Assembly: GCA_963742315.1 (NCBI GenBank)
Contig: CAVULE010000001.1
Location: 556,123-620,122, forward strand
Source of the DNA: AV69 sp963742315
GTDB taxonomy: Bacteria > Verrucomicrobiota > Verrucomicrobiia > Chthoniobacterales > UBA10450
Direction: 5' to 3'
Length of the DNA stretch: 64,000 bases
The notes under the pieces were generated by a model. The model saw only the letters and a list, made by a program, of their open reading frames with translations, searched no databases and was not told the origin of the DNA. The translations under genes were made by a program, and so were the position numbers. Below are positions 32,357 through 41,176 of this stretch, piece after piece (the first letter of the stretch is position 1; every line of letters starts with the position of its first letter).

Positions 32357-32430
32357 TGTCATTCCGAGCGTAGTCGAGGAATCTCTGACTTTGAATAGCG
32401 AGAGATGTCTCGACTTCGGTCGACATGACA
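32357..32430. repeat. family A palindromic repeat
   Basis: It begins TGTCATTCCGAGCGTAGTCG and ends CGACTTCGGTCGACATGACA, with GAATCTCT/AGAGATGT arms inside. Confidence 0.65.
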
Positions 32431-32439
32431 AATGCGTTT

Positions 32440-32550
32440 GGGTAGCGCACGCGTCTCGCGTGCTGGTTTCGGCGTCTCGCCGAAACAATCTTCAGAAAAG
32501 TCTGCGATGACGAGACGTCATCGCCAACACGCGAGACGCGTGCGCTACCC
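32440..32550. repeat. family D long inverted repeat (perfect 23-bp ends)
   Basis: The first 23 bases (GGGTAGCGCACGCGTCTCG and on) are the exact reverse complement of the last 23 (ending CGTGCGCTACCC). Inside is a second pair, TTTCGGCG-TCT-CGCCGAAA, and GATGACGAGACGTCATC. The whole 111-bp unit can fold into a cruciform. Confidence 0.75.
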
Positions 32551-32578
32551 GGAAACTGGAGCGTGCGTGCGATTTTCC

Positions 32579-32710
32579 GGGGAGCACAGGCTGCCAGCCT
32601 GTAGTCTCGGCAGCTTCCCGAGACTATTGCGGGAGCATAATCGGTTGTGAACGTTGCAGAACGTTGCCGGCAGGCTGCCGGCAGCTGCGGGCTAGGAGCC
32701 CGCGCTCCCC
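32579..32710. repeat. family D-like palindromic repeat (GGGGAGC...GCTCCCC)
   Basis: A 132-bp unit with ends GGGGAGC and GCTCCCC. It holds several nested hairpins: CAGGCTG-CCA-GCCTG, AGTCTCGG...CCGAGACT, and GCCGGCAGGCTGCCGGC. It completes a repeat-only gap of about 530 bases between metG and folC. Confidence 0.65.
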
Positions 32711-32780
32711 AGAACGGAAATCAGAGAGGTCCGCGATTGCGCGACGCGTGCGCTAATCGGAACACTGACCCGCACAGGGT

Positions 32781-34013
32781 TCACTGCGCGCACTCTTCGA
32801 GGGCCCTCGACTCACCGCGCAAAAGCGCGAGGGCTTCACCGGCGAAATGGAGGGAGCCGGTAATCAAGACCCGCTCGCTGGTTCGCTGCCCAGCCGAGAT
32901 CGCTTCGGCGACAGATGGAGTGATGGAGTAGGGGAGTAACGGAGTAGTGGCGGAGAGTACTTCGACAAGCTCATTCGGGGGCAGGGCGCGATCGCTGCGA
33001 ATTTGCGGGAGCACAAACCTTGTCGCGATCGGTGCAAAGGCCCGAACGATTTCCGGCGCATTTTTGTCGCGCAAGATTGCGAGCAAAATAGTTGTGTGTT
33101 CGTCACCGAACTCTTCCCGCCAGGTTTGCGCAAGAGTCCTGGCGCTGGCGGGATTGTGCGCACCATCGATGACGATGTGCTCATTCCAGATTTGAAAGCG
33201 CGCCGGCCATTCCACCGACGAGAGACCCCGGGCGATTGCGTCGTCTGAAACCTTAATATCCGTCGCTTGCAGAGCAGCAATCGCGAGAGCTGCGTTCATT
33301 TTTTGATGTTCACCGCGCAACGCGATTCTCGTTTTCGTCCAGGGGTCGTTAACAGATTGCAGAGGCGCGTCACATTCCTCAGCGCGTTGCCTGATGACTA
33401 TTTCGGCTTCCGGTCGCTGTGGTGCGGAGATAACGGGAGTGCGCGGCTTAATGATGCCTGCTTTTTCCTTCGCAATTTGATCGATGGAATGGCCGAGCCA
33501 TTTCTCGTGGTCGAAATCGATTGGGGTAATGACGCTGACCGACGATTGCACGGCGTTAGTGGCATCGAGGCGCCCGCCCATCCCGGTTTCCAGCACCAGA
33601 ATTTCGCAGCGCGTTTTTTGAAAATGTTGCAACGCCAGAGCGGTCGCGATTTCAAAAAATGTCGGGTGCGGATCCCAACTGCCAATTAGTTCCCGAATTT
33701 CGGTGAGGCCGCCAGCGACTTCGCCTTCGGAAATCTTCTTGCCGTCCACGCGAACGCGTTCGCGAAAACTGACGAGGTGAGGGGAGGTGAACAGGCCAGT
33801 CCGATGACCCGCGGTTCGCGCGATTGCGTCGATCATTGCGCAGACGGAACCTTTGCCATTCGTGCCGGCGACGTGGATGACTTTACAAGGCGCGGCGGTT
33901 TCCAAGCCGCTCCCTGGCAACGCTGCCAGCAGTCGCTCGATGTTTTCCAAGCCGAGCTTAATTCCGAATCGTTGGGTGGCGTAAAGCCAGGCCAGCGCTT
34001 CGCGATAATTCAC
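32781..34013 (-). CDS. folC: dihydrofolate synthase / folylpolyglutamate synthase
   Basis: A 410-residue Mur-ligase-type enzyme that adds glutamate to folates. It starts MNYREALAWLYATQRFGIKL, has the P-loop VIHVAGTNGKGSVCAM, TSPHLVSFRERVRVDG, ETGMGGRLDATNAV and VIDGAHNPASARTLA. Its ATG overlaps the accD stop (34010-34013), so the two are translationally coupled in the usual accD-folC order. Confidence 0.95.
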   Translation of the reverse strand: MNYREALAWLYATQRFGIKLGLENIERLLAALPGSGLETAAPCKVIHVAGTNGKGSVCAMIDAIARTAGHRTGLFTSPHLVSFRERVRVDGKKISEGEVAGGLTEIRELIGSWDPHPTFFEIATALALQHFQKTRCEILVLETGMGGRLDATNAVQSSVSVITPIDFDHEKWLGHSIDQIAKEKAGIIKPRTPVISAPQRPEAEIVIRQRAEECDAPLQSVNDPWTKTRIALRGEHQKMNAALAIAALQATDIKVSDDAIARGLSSVEWPARFQIWNEHIVIDGAHNPASARTLAQTWREEFGDEHTTILLAILRDKNAPEIVRAFAPIATRFVLPQIRSDRALPPNELVEVLSATTPLLPYSITPSVAEAISAGQRTSERVLITGSLHFAGEALALLRGESRALEECAQ

Positions 34014-34858
34014 GCGACTGTCGGCGCAAAGAAGCGCAGGAATTCCGCAATCTGCGGCCGCAATTTTTTTCGATGCACAATTTGATCGATCAAACCGTGT
34101 TCCTCGAGAAATTCGGCAGTTTGAAATCCTTTGGGCAAATCCTGGTGCGTCGTTTCCTTGATCACGCGGGGCCCGGCAAAACCGATCATACTTTTCGGTT
34201 CGGCGATGATGATATCACCGAGCGAGGCATAACTCGCCATCACGCCGGCGGTGGTCGGATTGGTGAGCACGGAAATGTAAGGCAGGCGCGCATCGGCATG
34301 CCGGGCGAGCGCGCCGCTGGTCTTAGCCATTTGCATCAGACTGAGCATGCCTTCATACATGCGAGCGCCGCCGGAGGCAGAGATGATGATGATTGCAATG
34401 CGTTCGGCCGTGGCAAACTCGATCATGCGGGTAACGCGTTCGCCCACCACCGAACCCATGGTGGCGGCAAGAAAAGTGAAATCCATCACCGCGATCGCGA
34501 CCTTCACGCCTTCAAGCATTCCGTAACCACTCAGGACCGCATCGATCAGCCCTGTGGTTTCCTGATATTTTTTCAGTCGGTCCTTGTAAGTGGCCACGCC
34601 TTGGAATCTGAGCGCATCGACTGAGTATAAATTGGCGTCCATTTCCACAAAGCTGCCGGGATCGAGCAAGCTCTCGATCCGCTCCTTGGCTGTTTGCGGG
34701 AAATGATAATCGCAGTGCGGGCAGACCCGCTGGTTCTGGATCAATTCGATTTCGTGAATGACTTCGTCACATCCGGGACATTTCTGAAAAAGTCCCTGCG
34801 GAATGTCGCGCTTCTTGCGGTCTTGAATTTTGATCGCGGGTTTTTTGAAGATGGCCAT
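34010..34858 (-). CDS. accD: acetyl-CoA carboxylase carboxyltransferase subunit beta
   Basis: A 282-residue subunit of acetyl-CoA carboxylase that transfers the carboxyl group from biotin to acetyl-CoA. The N-terminal zinc ribbon is intact (CPGCDEVIH and CPHCDYHF). The crotonase-like core has GVATYKDRLKKYQE, IIISASGGARMYEGM, and FAGPRVIKET. It lies 3 bases downstream of comF and overlaps folC by 4. Confidence 0.96.
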   Translation of the reverse strand: MAIFKKPAIKIQDRKKRDIPQGLFQKCPGCDEVIHEIELIQNQRVCPHCDYHFPQTAKERIESLLDPGSFVEMDANLYSVDALRFQGVATYKDRLKKYQETTGLIDAVLSGYGMLEGVKVAIAVMDFTFLAATMGSVVGERVTRMIEFATAERIAIIIISASGGARMYEGMLSLMQMAKTSGALARHADARLPYISVLTNPTTAGVMASYASLGDIIIAEPKSMIGFAGPRVIKETTHQDLPKGFQTAEFLEEHGLIDQIVHRKKLRPQIAEFLRFFAPTVA

Positions 34859-34861
34859 GGT

Positions 34862-35590
34862 TTATGCGCGCGCCGCGGTCACGGCGTAAACTGAGCGCGC
34901 GCCTGCTTCGCGCAAGACTCGCGCGCATTCGCTTAACGTCGAACCGGTAGTGAGGATATCGTCCAGCAGAAGCACGTGCAATCCTCGCACGCCGATCTTT
35001 TTTCGTAAACGAAAGGCGCCACGTAAATTCTCCATGCGCTCGACCCGATCAAACGCGGTTTGGGTGGTGGTATAGCGGATACGTTCGAGCGCGCAGCCAA
35101 GTGGAATGTTTATTTTTTGCGCCAGGATTTTCGCGAGAAGCTCGGCCTGATTGAAACCGCGTTCACGTAATCGCGCGGGATGAAGCGGGACCGGGACAAC
35201 GAGATCGAAATGCCGCGGGCGCAGGCGCGGATCATTCATCGCTTCCTCCAACCATTCCGCGATGGGATGCCGCAGCTGTAACTGGCGATTGTACTTGAAT
35301 TGCAAAACGATAAAACGAACGACCCCGCGGCTGCGATAAGCGGACACGGCCGCATCAAATCCCAGTGTTCGATTTGCGCAGTTAGCACAGGTAAACACAC
35401 CATCGATTGCACCGGGAAACGGCTCGGAACATTTTGCACAAAAAGGCGCGACAATGCGGGGGGCCTTATCGAGACAATCCCGGCAAATGTAATCGCCGCG
35501 GGGAACGGACGCATGACAGATGGCACACAGCGCGGGATAAAAAAGCGACGCGACCGCGCGCAACGGCTCAAGAGTGCGGTCGATTCGCAT
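34862..35590 (-). CDS. ComF family phosphoribosyltransferase-like protein
   Basis: About 242 residues. Two zinc-ribbon-like Cys pairs (CAICHASVP and YICRDC; CAKCSEPF and CANCANRT) precede the PRTase part with VVPVPLHPARLRERGFNQA and the PRPP loop VLLLDDILTTGSTLSE. ComF proteins are needed for DNA uptake in competent bacteria; in others the role is unknown. The ATG at 35590 is chosen; it overlaps the CPBP gene end by about 20 bases. Confidence 0.9.
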   Translation of the reverse strand: MRIDRTLEPLRAVASLFYPALCAICHASVPRGDYICRDCLDKAPRIVAPFCAKCSEPFPGAIDGVFTCANCANRTLGFDAAVSAYRSRGVVRFIVLQFKYNRQLQLRHPIAEWLEEAMNDPRLRPRHFDLVVPVPLHPARLRERGFNQAELLAKILAQKINIPLGCALERIRYTTTQTAFDRVERMENLRGAFRLRKKIGVRGLHVLLLDDILTTGSTLSECARVLREAGARSVYAVTAARA

Positions 35591-36434
35591 AACGCAACCA
35601 GCCAATCATCAACGCCCAGGTAATCAATCCCAATGCGAGCGGAAGCAAGCCAATCAGCAAGTTAGTCCCGAGCCAGGGCAGGATGATTGTTTCGCGTTTA
35701 GTCATTTTAGCGACGACGCCCGCGACAAAAATCCAGCCGGAATGGAGACCGATCGGGAGAAAGAGTGAGCGTGTGCGCAAGCGCGCGTCGGCCAGAATCC
35801 AGCCGATGAGAAACAAGGTGGTAAAGCTGGCGAGCATCAGCATTGGATCGGCAAATTGCGCGAAGGAGTTTGCGATCGAATGAAAGCCGGAAAGCCAGGT
35901 CACGGTCTCGTTTGTTCGGGTTGGCGCTTTCAGAAAATGAAGGATGGCGAAAAAAGCCGAGGTAATCACACCCGCAACGACCGGACGCAAGCTGCGCAAT
36001 AAAATTCCGAGAAATAATCCGCGGAAAAAAAGTTCTTCTATCAGAGGAACGACGATGGCCCCGGCCAAAACAGCGCTGAGCGCATTCCACGAGACCGCAT
36101 TTTTTAAAAGAAAAATCCTGGTCCCGATTAATGCGATTGTAGCGACAAATAGAGGAACCGCGGCCAGCAAAATGCCGGCGACGACATCACGCAGAGCGTG
36201 CCGGTTTTTATTCAATTGCAGATCGCGGAGAGAACGGAGGCGAAGCGAGCGCAGGAGTGGCCAGAGAAATGCGACCGCGCAAATCAGGAGGGCACGATGG
36301 AAGAAACTTTCGAAATCGAATTTCGCAAAAAAAGCCGAGAAGTGGGGAGCGGTCCAAAAAAGTGGAGGCGCGAGAAGGGCGCCGCCGATTACGACCGCGA
36401 AAAAGTAAGCGAACAGTTTGGCGGCATCTTTCAA
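35568..36434 (-). CDS. CPBP family intramembrane metalloprotease
   Basis: A 288-residue protein with about eight hydrophobic segments. It carries the CPBP/Abi motifs: EELFFRGLFLGILL (the EExxxR site) and FFAILHFLKA (FxxxH), with a third conserved block near LIGWILADARLRT. Members cleave within membranes, for example prenyl-protein CAAX processing or stress signalling; the substrate here is unknown. It is the first gene of the comF-accD-folC strand. Confidence 0.88.
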   Translation of the reverse strand: MKDAAKLFAYFFAVVIGGALLAPPLFWTAPHFSAFFAKFDFESFFHRALLICAVAFLWPLLRSLRLRSLRDLQLNKNRHALRDVVAGILLAAVPLFVATIALIGTRIFLLKNAVSWNALSAVLAGAIVVPLIEELFFRGLFLGILLRSLRPVVAGVITSAFFAILHFLKAPTRTNETVTWLSGFHSIANSFAQFADPMLMLASFTTLFLIGWILADARLRTRSLFLPIGLHSGWIFVAGVVAKMTKRETIILPWLGTNLLIGLLPLALGLITWALMIGWLRYANRPHS

Positions 36435-36460
36435 GGGCGCTAATCTAAGGGCGCGAAATC

Positions 36461-36712
36461 ATGCCGCGTCAACATGTATGGAGCGAACGCGAAGAGGATG
36501 GGGTGAAGCGCGAAGTCCGCGCGTCCCGTTTTGGCGGCGTCTGGCGCCTGCAATCGAAGCGCGCGGATGAGGACTCATGGACTTATCACAATCGTCCGCT
36601 GCCCGCTGATTTGCTGGTGTTAAAAGAAATCATCGAGAAAAAGTATCGCCGCCGGCGAGCAACGGTAGAGGAACTTTTGTCGCTGCGAGAAATGGTTCGG
36701 GAAATTCAATGA
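36461..36712 (+). CDS. conserved hypothetical protein (83 aa)
   Basis: A small, basic and Trp-containing protein (SRFGGVWRLQSKRADEDSW, then LVLKEIIEKKYRRRRATVEE) with no signal peptide or membrane segment. Its stop overlaps the bioA start (36709-36712), so it is translated with bioA. The family is not recognised. Confidence 0.7.
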   Translation: MPRQHVWSEREEDGVKREVRASRFGGVWRLQSKRADEDSWTYHNRPLPADLLVLKEIIEKKYRRRRATVEELLSLREMVREIQ

Positions 36713-38040
36713 CTGATTGGAAGACGGAAGAATTGATTGCCGCAGACAAACAGTTTGTTTGGCACCCCTTCACTAACATGCCGGAATGGTGCGCGCCGGA
36801 GCATGAACCAATCGTGATTGTCGAGGGGGACGGCGCGCTCTTGCGCGACAGCCGTGGCCGCGAATACATCGACGGGAACTCGTCGATCTGGACAAATATT
36901 CATGGGCACAATCATCCGCGGATAAATCGGGCTATTCGCGAGCAATTGGAACGGATCGCACATTCGTCGTTTCTGGGGACCACGAATCCGGTGGCAATCG
37001 AATTGGCGCGGGAAATAGTTGAATTATTTCCGCCCAAGACTCTATCGCGCGTTTTTTATTCGGATGACGGTTCGACCGGAATTGAAGCGGCTCTGCGCAT
37101 TGCCGCACAATTTTTTCAGATGCGGGGCGAGAAACGAAATTTGTTTGTCGCGTTTCGTAGCGGTTATCACGGCGATACTGCGGGCGCGGCGGCCTTGGGG
37201 GCGGCGAAGATGTTTTCGGTCGATCACGAAGGTTGGAGATTTCCGGTTCGCCGCGTTGGTTCAATCGAAGAATTGGAAAAACTTTCTGGCGCACAGGCAG
37301 TCGGTATCGCGGCGGTGGTGATCGAGCCGATGATTCAGGGCGCTGCGGGGATGCGAATCTGGCCGCATGGAACTTCCGCGGCGGTGCGCGATTGGTGCAA
37401 TGAGAATGGCGCGCTCATGATTGCCGATGAAGTGATGACGGGATTCGGACGGACCGGGAAAATGTTTGCGAGCGAGCATGAGAACGCGTTGCCCGATATT
37501 ATGGTGCTCGGGAAAGGATTGAGCGGTGGCTATCTTCCGCTGGCGATTACGCTTACGACCGAAGAAATCTTCTCGCAATTCGACGGTTCGGTGGCGGATG
37601 GCCGGGCGCTCGCCTACGGACACAGCTATACCGGCAATGCACTTGGTTGTGCGGCGGCCCGGGCCGGTCTCGCAATTTTTCGAGAGGAGAATGTCCTGCC
37701 GATTTTGCAACCGAAGATCCGGCAACTCGGCTCCAAACTGCAGCCATTGCGCGAATTGCCTGGCGTAACTGAAGTACGACAGTGCGGGTTCGTCGCTGGA
37801 ATCGAACTGGCTGACGCGGAAACTGCGGGCGAGGTTTGCCGTCGAGCGCGCGATCACGGATTGTTAACGAGAAATATACGGGAAACGATCGCGTTGCTGC
37901 CGCCGCTCTGTACCACGGAACAACAATTGCAACGCACGGTCGCAGCATTGACGAGCGCGATGGAAAAGATTGAAATGGAGGGACGCGCTCTGTCGCGTCC
38001 TGGACGACACGGAGGTCGTCCCTCCATGAGCAGGCTATGA
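36709..38040 (+). CDS. bioA: adenosylmethionine-8-amino-7-oxononanoate aminotransferase
   Basis: A 443-residue PLP enzyme of biotin synthesis. Motifs: FVWHPFTNMPEW at the start, GNSSIWTNIHGHNHPRIN, FYSDDGSTGIEAALRIA, SGYHGDTAGA, the PLP Asp in LMIADEVMTGFGRTG, and the Schiff-base Lys in VLGKGLSGGYLPLA. The last ~20 residues (EGRALSRPGRHGGRPSMSRL) are read from a family C palindromic repeat and are not part of the enzyme family. The stop overlaps the tlyA start. Confidence 0.95.
   Translation: MTDWKTEELIAADKQFVWHPFTNMPEWCAPEHEPIVIVEGDGALLRDSRGREYIDGNSSIWTNIHGHNHPRINRAIREQLERIAHSSFLGTTNPVAIELAREIVELFPPKTLSRVFYSDDGSTGIEAALRIAAQFFQMRGEKRNLFVAFRSGYHGDTAGAAALGAAKMFSVDHEGWRFPVRRVGSIEELEKLSGAQAVGIAAVVIEPMIQGAAGMRIWPHGTSAAVRDWCNENGALMIADEVMTGFGRTGKMFASEHENALPDIMVLGKGLSGGYLPLAITLTTEEIFSQFDGSVADGRALAYGHSYTGNALGCAAARAGLAIFREENVLPILQPKIRQLGSKLQPLRELPGVTEVRQCGFVAGIELADAETAGEVCRRARDHGLLTRNIRETIALLPPLCTTEQQLQRTVAALTSAMEKIEMEGRALSRPGRHGGRPSMSRL
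37976..38026. repeat. family C palindromic repeat inside the bioA 3' end
   Basis: It begins TGGAGGGACGCGCTCTGTCG and ends GGAGGTCGTCCCTCCA. It is entirely within the bioA reading frame, in frame and without a stop. Confidence 0.7.
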
Positions 38041-38774
38041 AGAAGATCCGCCTCGATCAGGCTCTGGTGGAACGTGCGCTGTATCCAAGCCGTGAACAGG
38101 CGCAGCGCGCGATCATGGCTGGCCAGGTTCGCATCGGCGAGCAAGTCGCGCAAAAGCCTTCGATCCTAGTTGACCCCAACGTGACGATAGCGACCGCGGT
38201 CGCGCCTCGTTTCGTCGGCCGCGGTGGACTAAAATTGGAAGGCGCACTGGATTTCTTCGGCATCGATGTGAGCAATCAAATTGCGGTGGATATTGGTGCG
38301 TCGACTGGAGGATTCACCGATTGTTTGCTCCAGCGCGGCGCGCGCAAAGTTTATGCGATCGATGTCGGTCGCGGCCAACTTGCCTGGAAAATTCGCAACG
38401 ATCCGCGCGTAACTGTTTTCGAAAAAACAAATGCACGCGCGATTTCGCCATCGCTCATCAGTGAAGGAGCGAACATTTGTGTCATCGACGTTTCATTCAT
38501 CTCTCTGACTTTGATCTTGCCGAATGCGTTTCAGTTGGTAACTCCGAGCGGAATGGTGCTGGCATTGATCAAACCGCAGTTTGAGCTGGAACGGAGCGAC
38601 GTTGGTCGCGGCGGCATCGTGCGCGATACCTCGCTGCACGAGAAGGCGCAGGGCAAAATCGTGTCGTTTGTCGAAGCTTCCGGGCATGAGGTGATCGGCC
38701 TTGCGCCGTCAGTGGTCGCTGGCACGGATGGCAATCGAGAATTTTTCATATGCGCACGAAAACGATTGGTTTAA
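38037..38774 (+). CDS. tlyA: TlyA family rRNA (cytidine-2'-O)-methyltransferase
   Basis: A 245-residue protein with an N-terminal S4 RNA-binding domain (IRLDQALVERALYPSREQAQ) and an FtsJ-like methyltransferase domain: AVDIGASTGGFTDCLLQRGA (SAM motif), VYAIDVGRGQLAWK and ALIKPQFELERSDVGRGGIV. Members methylate 16S/23S rRNA cytidines and affect capreomycin sensitivity; older annotation calls them haemolysin A. The nadK start lies inside its last 25 bases. Confidence 0.93.
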   Translation: MKKIRLDQALVERALYPSREQAQRAIMAGQVRIGEQVAQKPSILVDPNVTIATAVAPRFVGRGGLKLEGALDFFGIDVSNQIAVDIGASTGGFTDCLLQRGARKVYAIDVGRGQLAWKIRNDPRVTVFEKTNARAISPSLISEGANICVIDVSFISLTLILPNAFQLVTPSGMVLALIKPQFELERSDVGRGGIVRDTSLHEKAQGKIVSFVEASGHEVIGLAPSVVAGTDGNREFFICARKRLV

Positions 38775-39616
38775 TCGCCCACACCGAAAAGGCGGGCGTC
38801 GCAAAACTTGCGCGCGATGTCATTAGAGAATTCAAAGAGCGATCGCTGAAAGTGATCGTTGAAAACCAGACGGCCAAAATTGCAAAGCAGAAAGCCAGCG
38901 GCTCGATTGCGCGGATCGCGCAACGCTCGGATCTGATCGTCGTCCTGGGCGGAGACGGAACAATTCTGAACGTGGTGGCGATGGCCAGTAAAAACCTGAA
39001 GCCGATTTTCGGCATCAATGTCGGCTCGCTCGGATTTTTGACCACCGTGAATTCTTCGGCTTATCGCGAAGTCGTCGATGCAATCGCCAGCGGCCGCATT
39101 TCCTACAGCAAACGAGCACTGTTATCCGTCGAGTTGCGCACAAATAGACGCGTGCTTTTAAGTGTCCATGCCTTGAACGATGCGGTCATTAGCCGGGGCG
39201 ATCTGCCGCGCTTGATCAGGCTGAACGCGAAAGTGAATGGAGAAGCGCTGACGGAATTCAACGCCGATGGATTAGTCATCGCGACGCCGACCGGTTCGAC
39301 CGCGTATTCGCTTTCCGCCGGTGGCCCGATCCTGTCTCCGGAATCCGGTGTTTTCGTCATCACACCAATCTGCCCGCATGTGCTGACAAATCGTTCGGTC
39401 ATTGTCAGTGATTCGTCGGTGATCGAGATTTCGCCCGGGAGCACGGAGTATCCGACTTTCTTGAGCGTTGATGGGCGCGAGCCGGTGCGATTGCCGCCAC
39501 GAGCGCAAGTCGCGATCCGCCGGGCCAAAACAATCCTTCAGCTGGGATTCCTGCCGGACGTTTCCTTCTTCAGTGTGCTGCGTCACAAGCTGAAGTGGAC
39601 CGGCAGTAACGTCTGA
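38750..39616 (+). CDS. nadK: NAD kinase
   Basis: A 288-residue enzyme that makes NADP from NAD. Motifs: LIVVLGGDGTILNVVAMA (GGDG), INVGSLGFLTTV, FNADGLVIATPTGSTAYSLS and SAGGPILSP, with SVDGREPVRL near the end. It overlaps the tlyA 3' end, a pairing often seen in bacteria. Confidence 0.95.
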   Translation: MRTKTIGLIAHTEKAGVAKLARDVIREFKERSLKVIVENQTAKIAKQKASGSIARIAQRSDLIVVLGGDGTILNVVAMASKNLKPIFGINVGSLGFLTTVNSSAYREVVDAIASGRISYSKRALLSVELRTNRRVLLSVHALNDAVISRGDLPRLIRLNAKVNGEALTEFNADGLVIATPTGSTAYSLSAGGPILSPESGVFVITPICPHVLTNRSVIVSDSSVIEISPGSTEYPTFLSVDGREPVRLPPRAQVAIRRAKTILQLGFLPDVSFFSVLRHKLKWTGSNV

Positions 39617-39700
39617 TCGACAGGTTCGGACACTATTTTTTCGCGAGACACATGCTTTGTGCTCGCGGTGAGAGAAGGACTTTGTCAACGTGCCCCTCCA

Positions 39701-40228
39701 ATGAAATTTCATGTAGCGCGTGAAGGCGCGGTGCTTGGAGAATTCGAGGAGCAAATCTTTCGCAACAAAGTCTTTTCCGGGGAAATCCGGCCGAACGACT
39801 TGTATTGGACCGCCGGCTTCACGGATTGGCGGCCAGTTAGCGAATTCCGGGTGGCGCGAAAGACCGAACCGATTGTGCTGGATGCCGATTCGGCCGTGCC
39901 CCCGGCAATTCAAAAACAGGGTCTGCGTTCGGCGCCGGCGATTGCGCTGATCTGCATATGCGCACTCATATTGCTCATCGGCGTGGCGATGGTCGCCGGA
40001 AAATCTAAGCGCGAGCGCGTGCCACAACATCCGCGGGTTGAGGCGAAGACGGCGATCGCGCGCGGTCAGCTTCGAGCCGGAATGACGGCGGATCAGTGTA
40101 TGAGGATGCTGGGCCAGCCCGCGCGAATCCAGCGAATCAGCGGTTCCAAGAATGAGCAGTGGACGTATAAGGGTCCAGAGGGGCCTGTGATTCTTCATTT
40201 TCAAAGCGGCCTCTTGCAATCATTTTGA
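39701..40228 (+). CDS. GYF_2-domain membrane protein with SmpA/OmlA-like C-terminus
   Basis: A 175-residue protein. Residues 1-60 resemble a GYF_2 domain (FHVAREGAVLGEFEEQIFRN, then DLYWTAGFTDWRPVSEF). A helix follows at ~85-105 (APAIALICICALILLIGVAM). The outer part has LRAGMTADQCMRMLGQPARI and NEQWTYKG, which resembles the small SmpA/OmlA fold. Function unknown. The ATG at 39701 starts the GYF part; the frame extends 14 codons upstream. Confidence 0.7.
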   Translation: MKFHVAREGAVLGEFEEQIFRNKVFSGEIRPNDLYWTAGFTDWRPVSEFRVARKTEPIVLDADSAVPPAIQKQGLRSAPAIALICICALILLIGVAMVAGKSKRERVPQHPRVEAKTAIARGQLRAGMTADQCMRMLGQPARIQRISGSKNEQWTYKGPEGPVILHFQSGLLQSF

Positions 40229-40301
40229 TTGAGATTGAGCGCCCGATTTTTTCGCTGGCTCGCGGGCGCGAGATGCACCATCTTCTCGACTTTTAACCAA
40301 C

Positions 40302-40622
40302 ATGTCACTCCCAAGCCCGCGCAATGTTCTTCCGCTGGAAGGCCAAATCGATCTCAACGTTTCCGCCAAGGTAGCAGACTCGCTCGCTCAGCTGATCAAA
40401 GAGAAGCCGGCGCGCTTGGTGGTGGACCTTTCGGGGGTGAATTATATCGATAGCTCCGGGCTGGCGGTTCTGATCAACGGAATGCGAGACATGGAGGATT
40501 TCGGCGGAATTTTTATCCTCGCTGGGGTGCGGGACGAGGTGCGGCCGATCCTTGAGTCCGCGCGCTTGGAGAATTTTTTCCTTATTTTCCCGAGCGTAGA
40601 TGAAGCGTTAGCTGCTCCTTAG
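40302..40622 (+). CDS. STAS-domain anti-sigma factor antagonist
   Basis: A 106-residue single STAS domain of the SpoIIAA/RsbV type: LEGQIDLNVSAKVADSL, LVVDLSGVNYIDSSGLAVLI with the phosphorylatable Ser, and FILAGVRDEVRPILE. It should switch an anti-sigma factor or other partner by its phosphorylation state. No kinase or phosphatase gene is adjacent. Confidence 0.88.
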   Translation: MSLPSPRNVLPLEGQIDLNVSAKVADSLAQLIKEKPARLVVDLSGVNYIDSSGLAVLINGMRDMEDFGGIFILAGVRDEVRPILESARLENFFLIFPSVDEALAAP

Positions 40623-40675
40623 ACGGTCCTGCGGGTGGAGGAAAGAGGCCGCGCCTACGCGAAGCCGAATAGCTG

Positions 40676-41095
40676 TTATTTAGGTCTAAGTTCCCACTGC
40701 TTGCCGGGGGTCAACAACACTCCTGATGGGTGGAGATAAATCAGACTCGAATCCCACAACGCGGTGAACACATGGGTTCGCCCCGGTTCGACGTTCACTA
40801 TTGTCGAAGTCGACTGGGGCAAGCCCTCGTAGGTCGCTGTGTAAACTGTCAGGACGTGGCGCCCTGCAGGGAGCCAACCGTCATACCGCTGATTCTTTGC
40901 GATGGTCGCCACAGGCCTGCCATCGACCTGCAGATTGAAAGCCAGATTCCATCCGAACTGCGGCACTCTTTTCACAACTATGCGACCAGGTGGATAACTC
41001 GCTTGCCCCGCATTGCTGGTTGAAATTGCACACACAAAAGCAAGGATCAGAAGAGCCTTGCTGCCGAAGCTACGTCTTGATCTCATGGCAGACAT
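40676..41095 (-). CDS. secreted PEGA-like small protein
   Basis: About 139 residues with a signal peptide (ALLILAFVCAISTSNAGQ) and a beta-rich body: PGRIVVKRVPQFGWNL, LQVDGRPVATIAKNQRYDGW, LPAGRHVLTV and VEPGRTHVFTALW. The pattern (surface-exposed beta strands, 'pGrh.l.v' and 'v.pG..y.f') is that of PEGA-type carbohydrate-binding or cell-wall domains. It is related to the product of the gene at 47085-47459. The start codon among three nearby ATG is uncertain. Confidence 0.6.
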   Translation of the reverse strand: MSAMRSRRSFGSKALLILAFVCAISTSNAGQASYPPGRIVVKRVPQFGWNLAFNLQVDGRPVATIAKNQRYDGWLPAGRHVLTVYTATYEGLPQSTSTIVNVEPGRTHVFTALWDSSLIYLHPSGVLLTPGKQWELRPK

Positions 41096-41176
41096 TACGC
41101 ATAAGACGCGTTTTTCTCCAGTCCCGGATGTGGACAACAGTCGCGTAATTCAATCCTTTCCGGAAAACGGCTGTCG

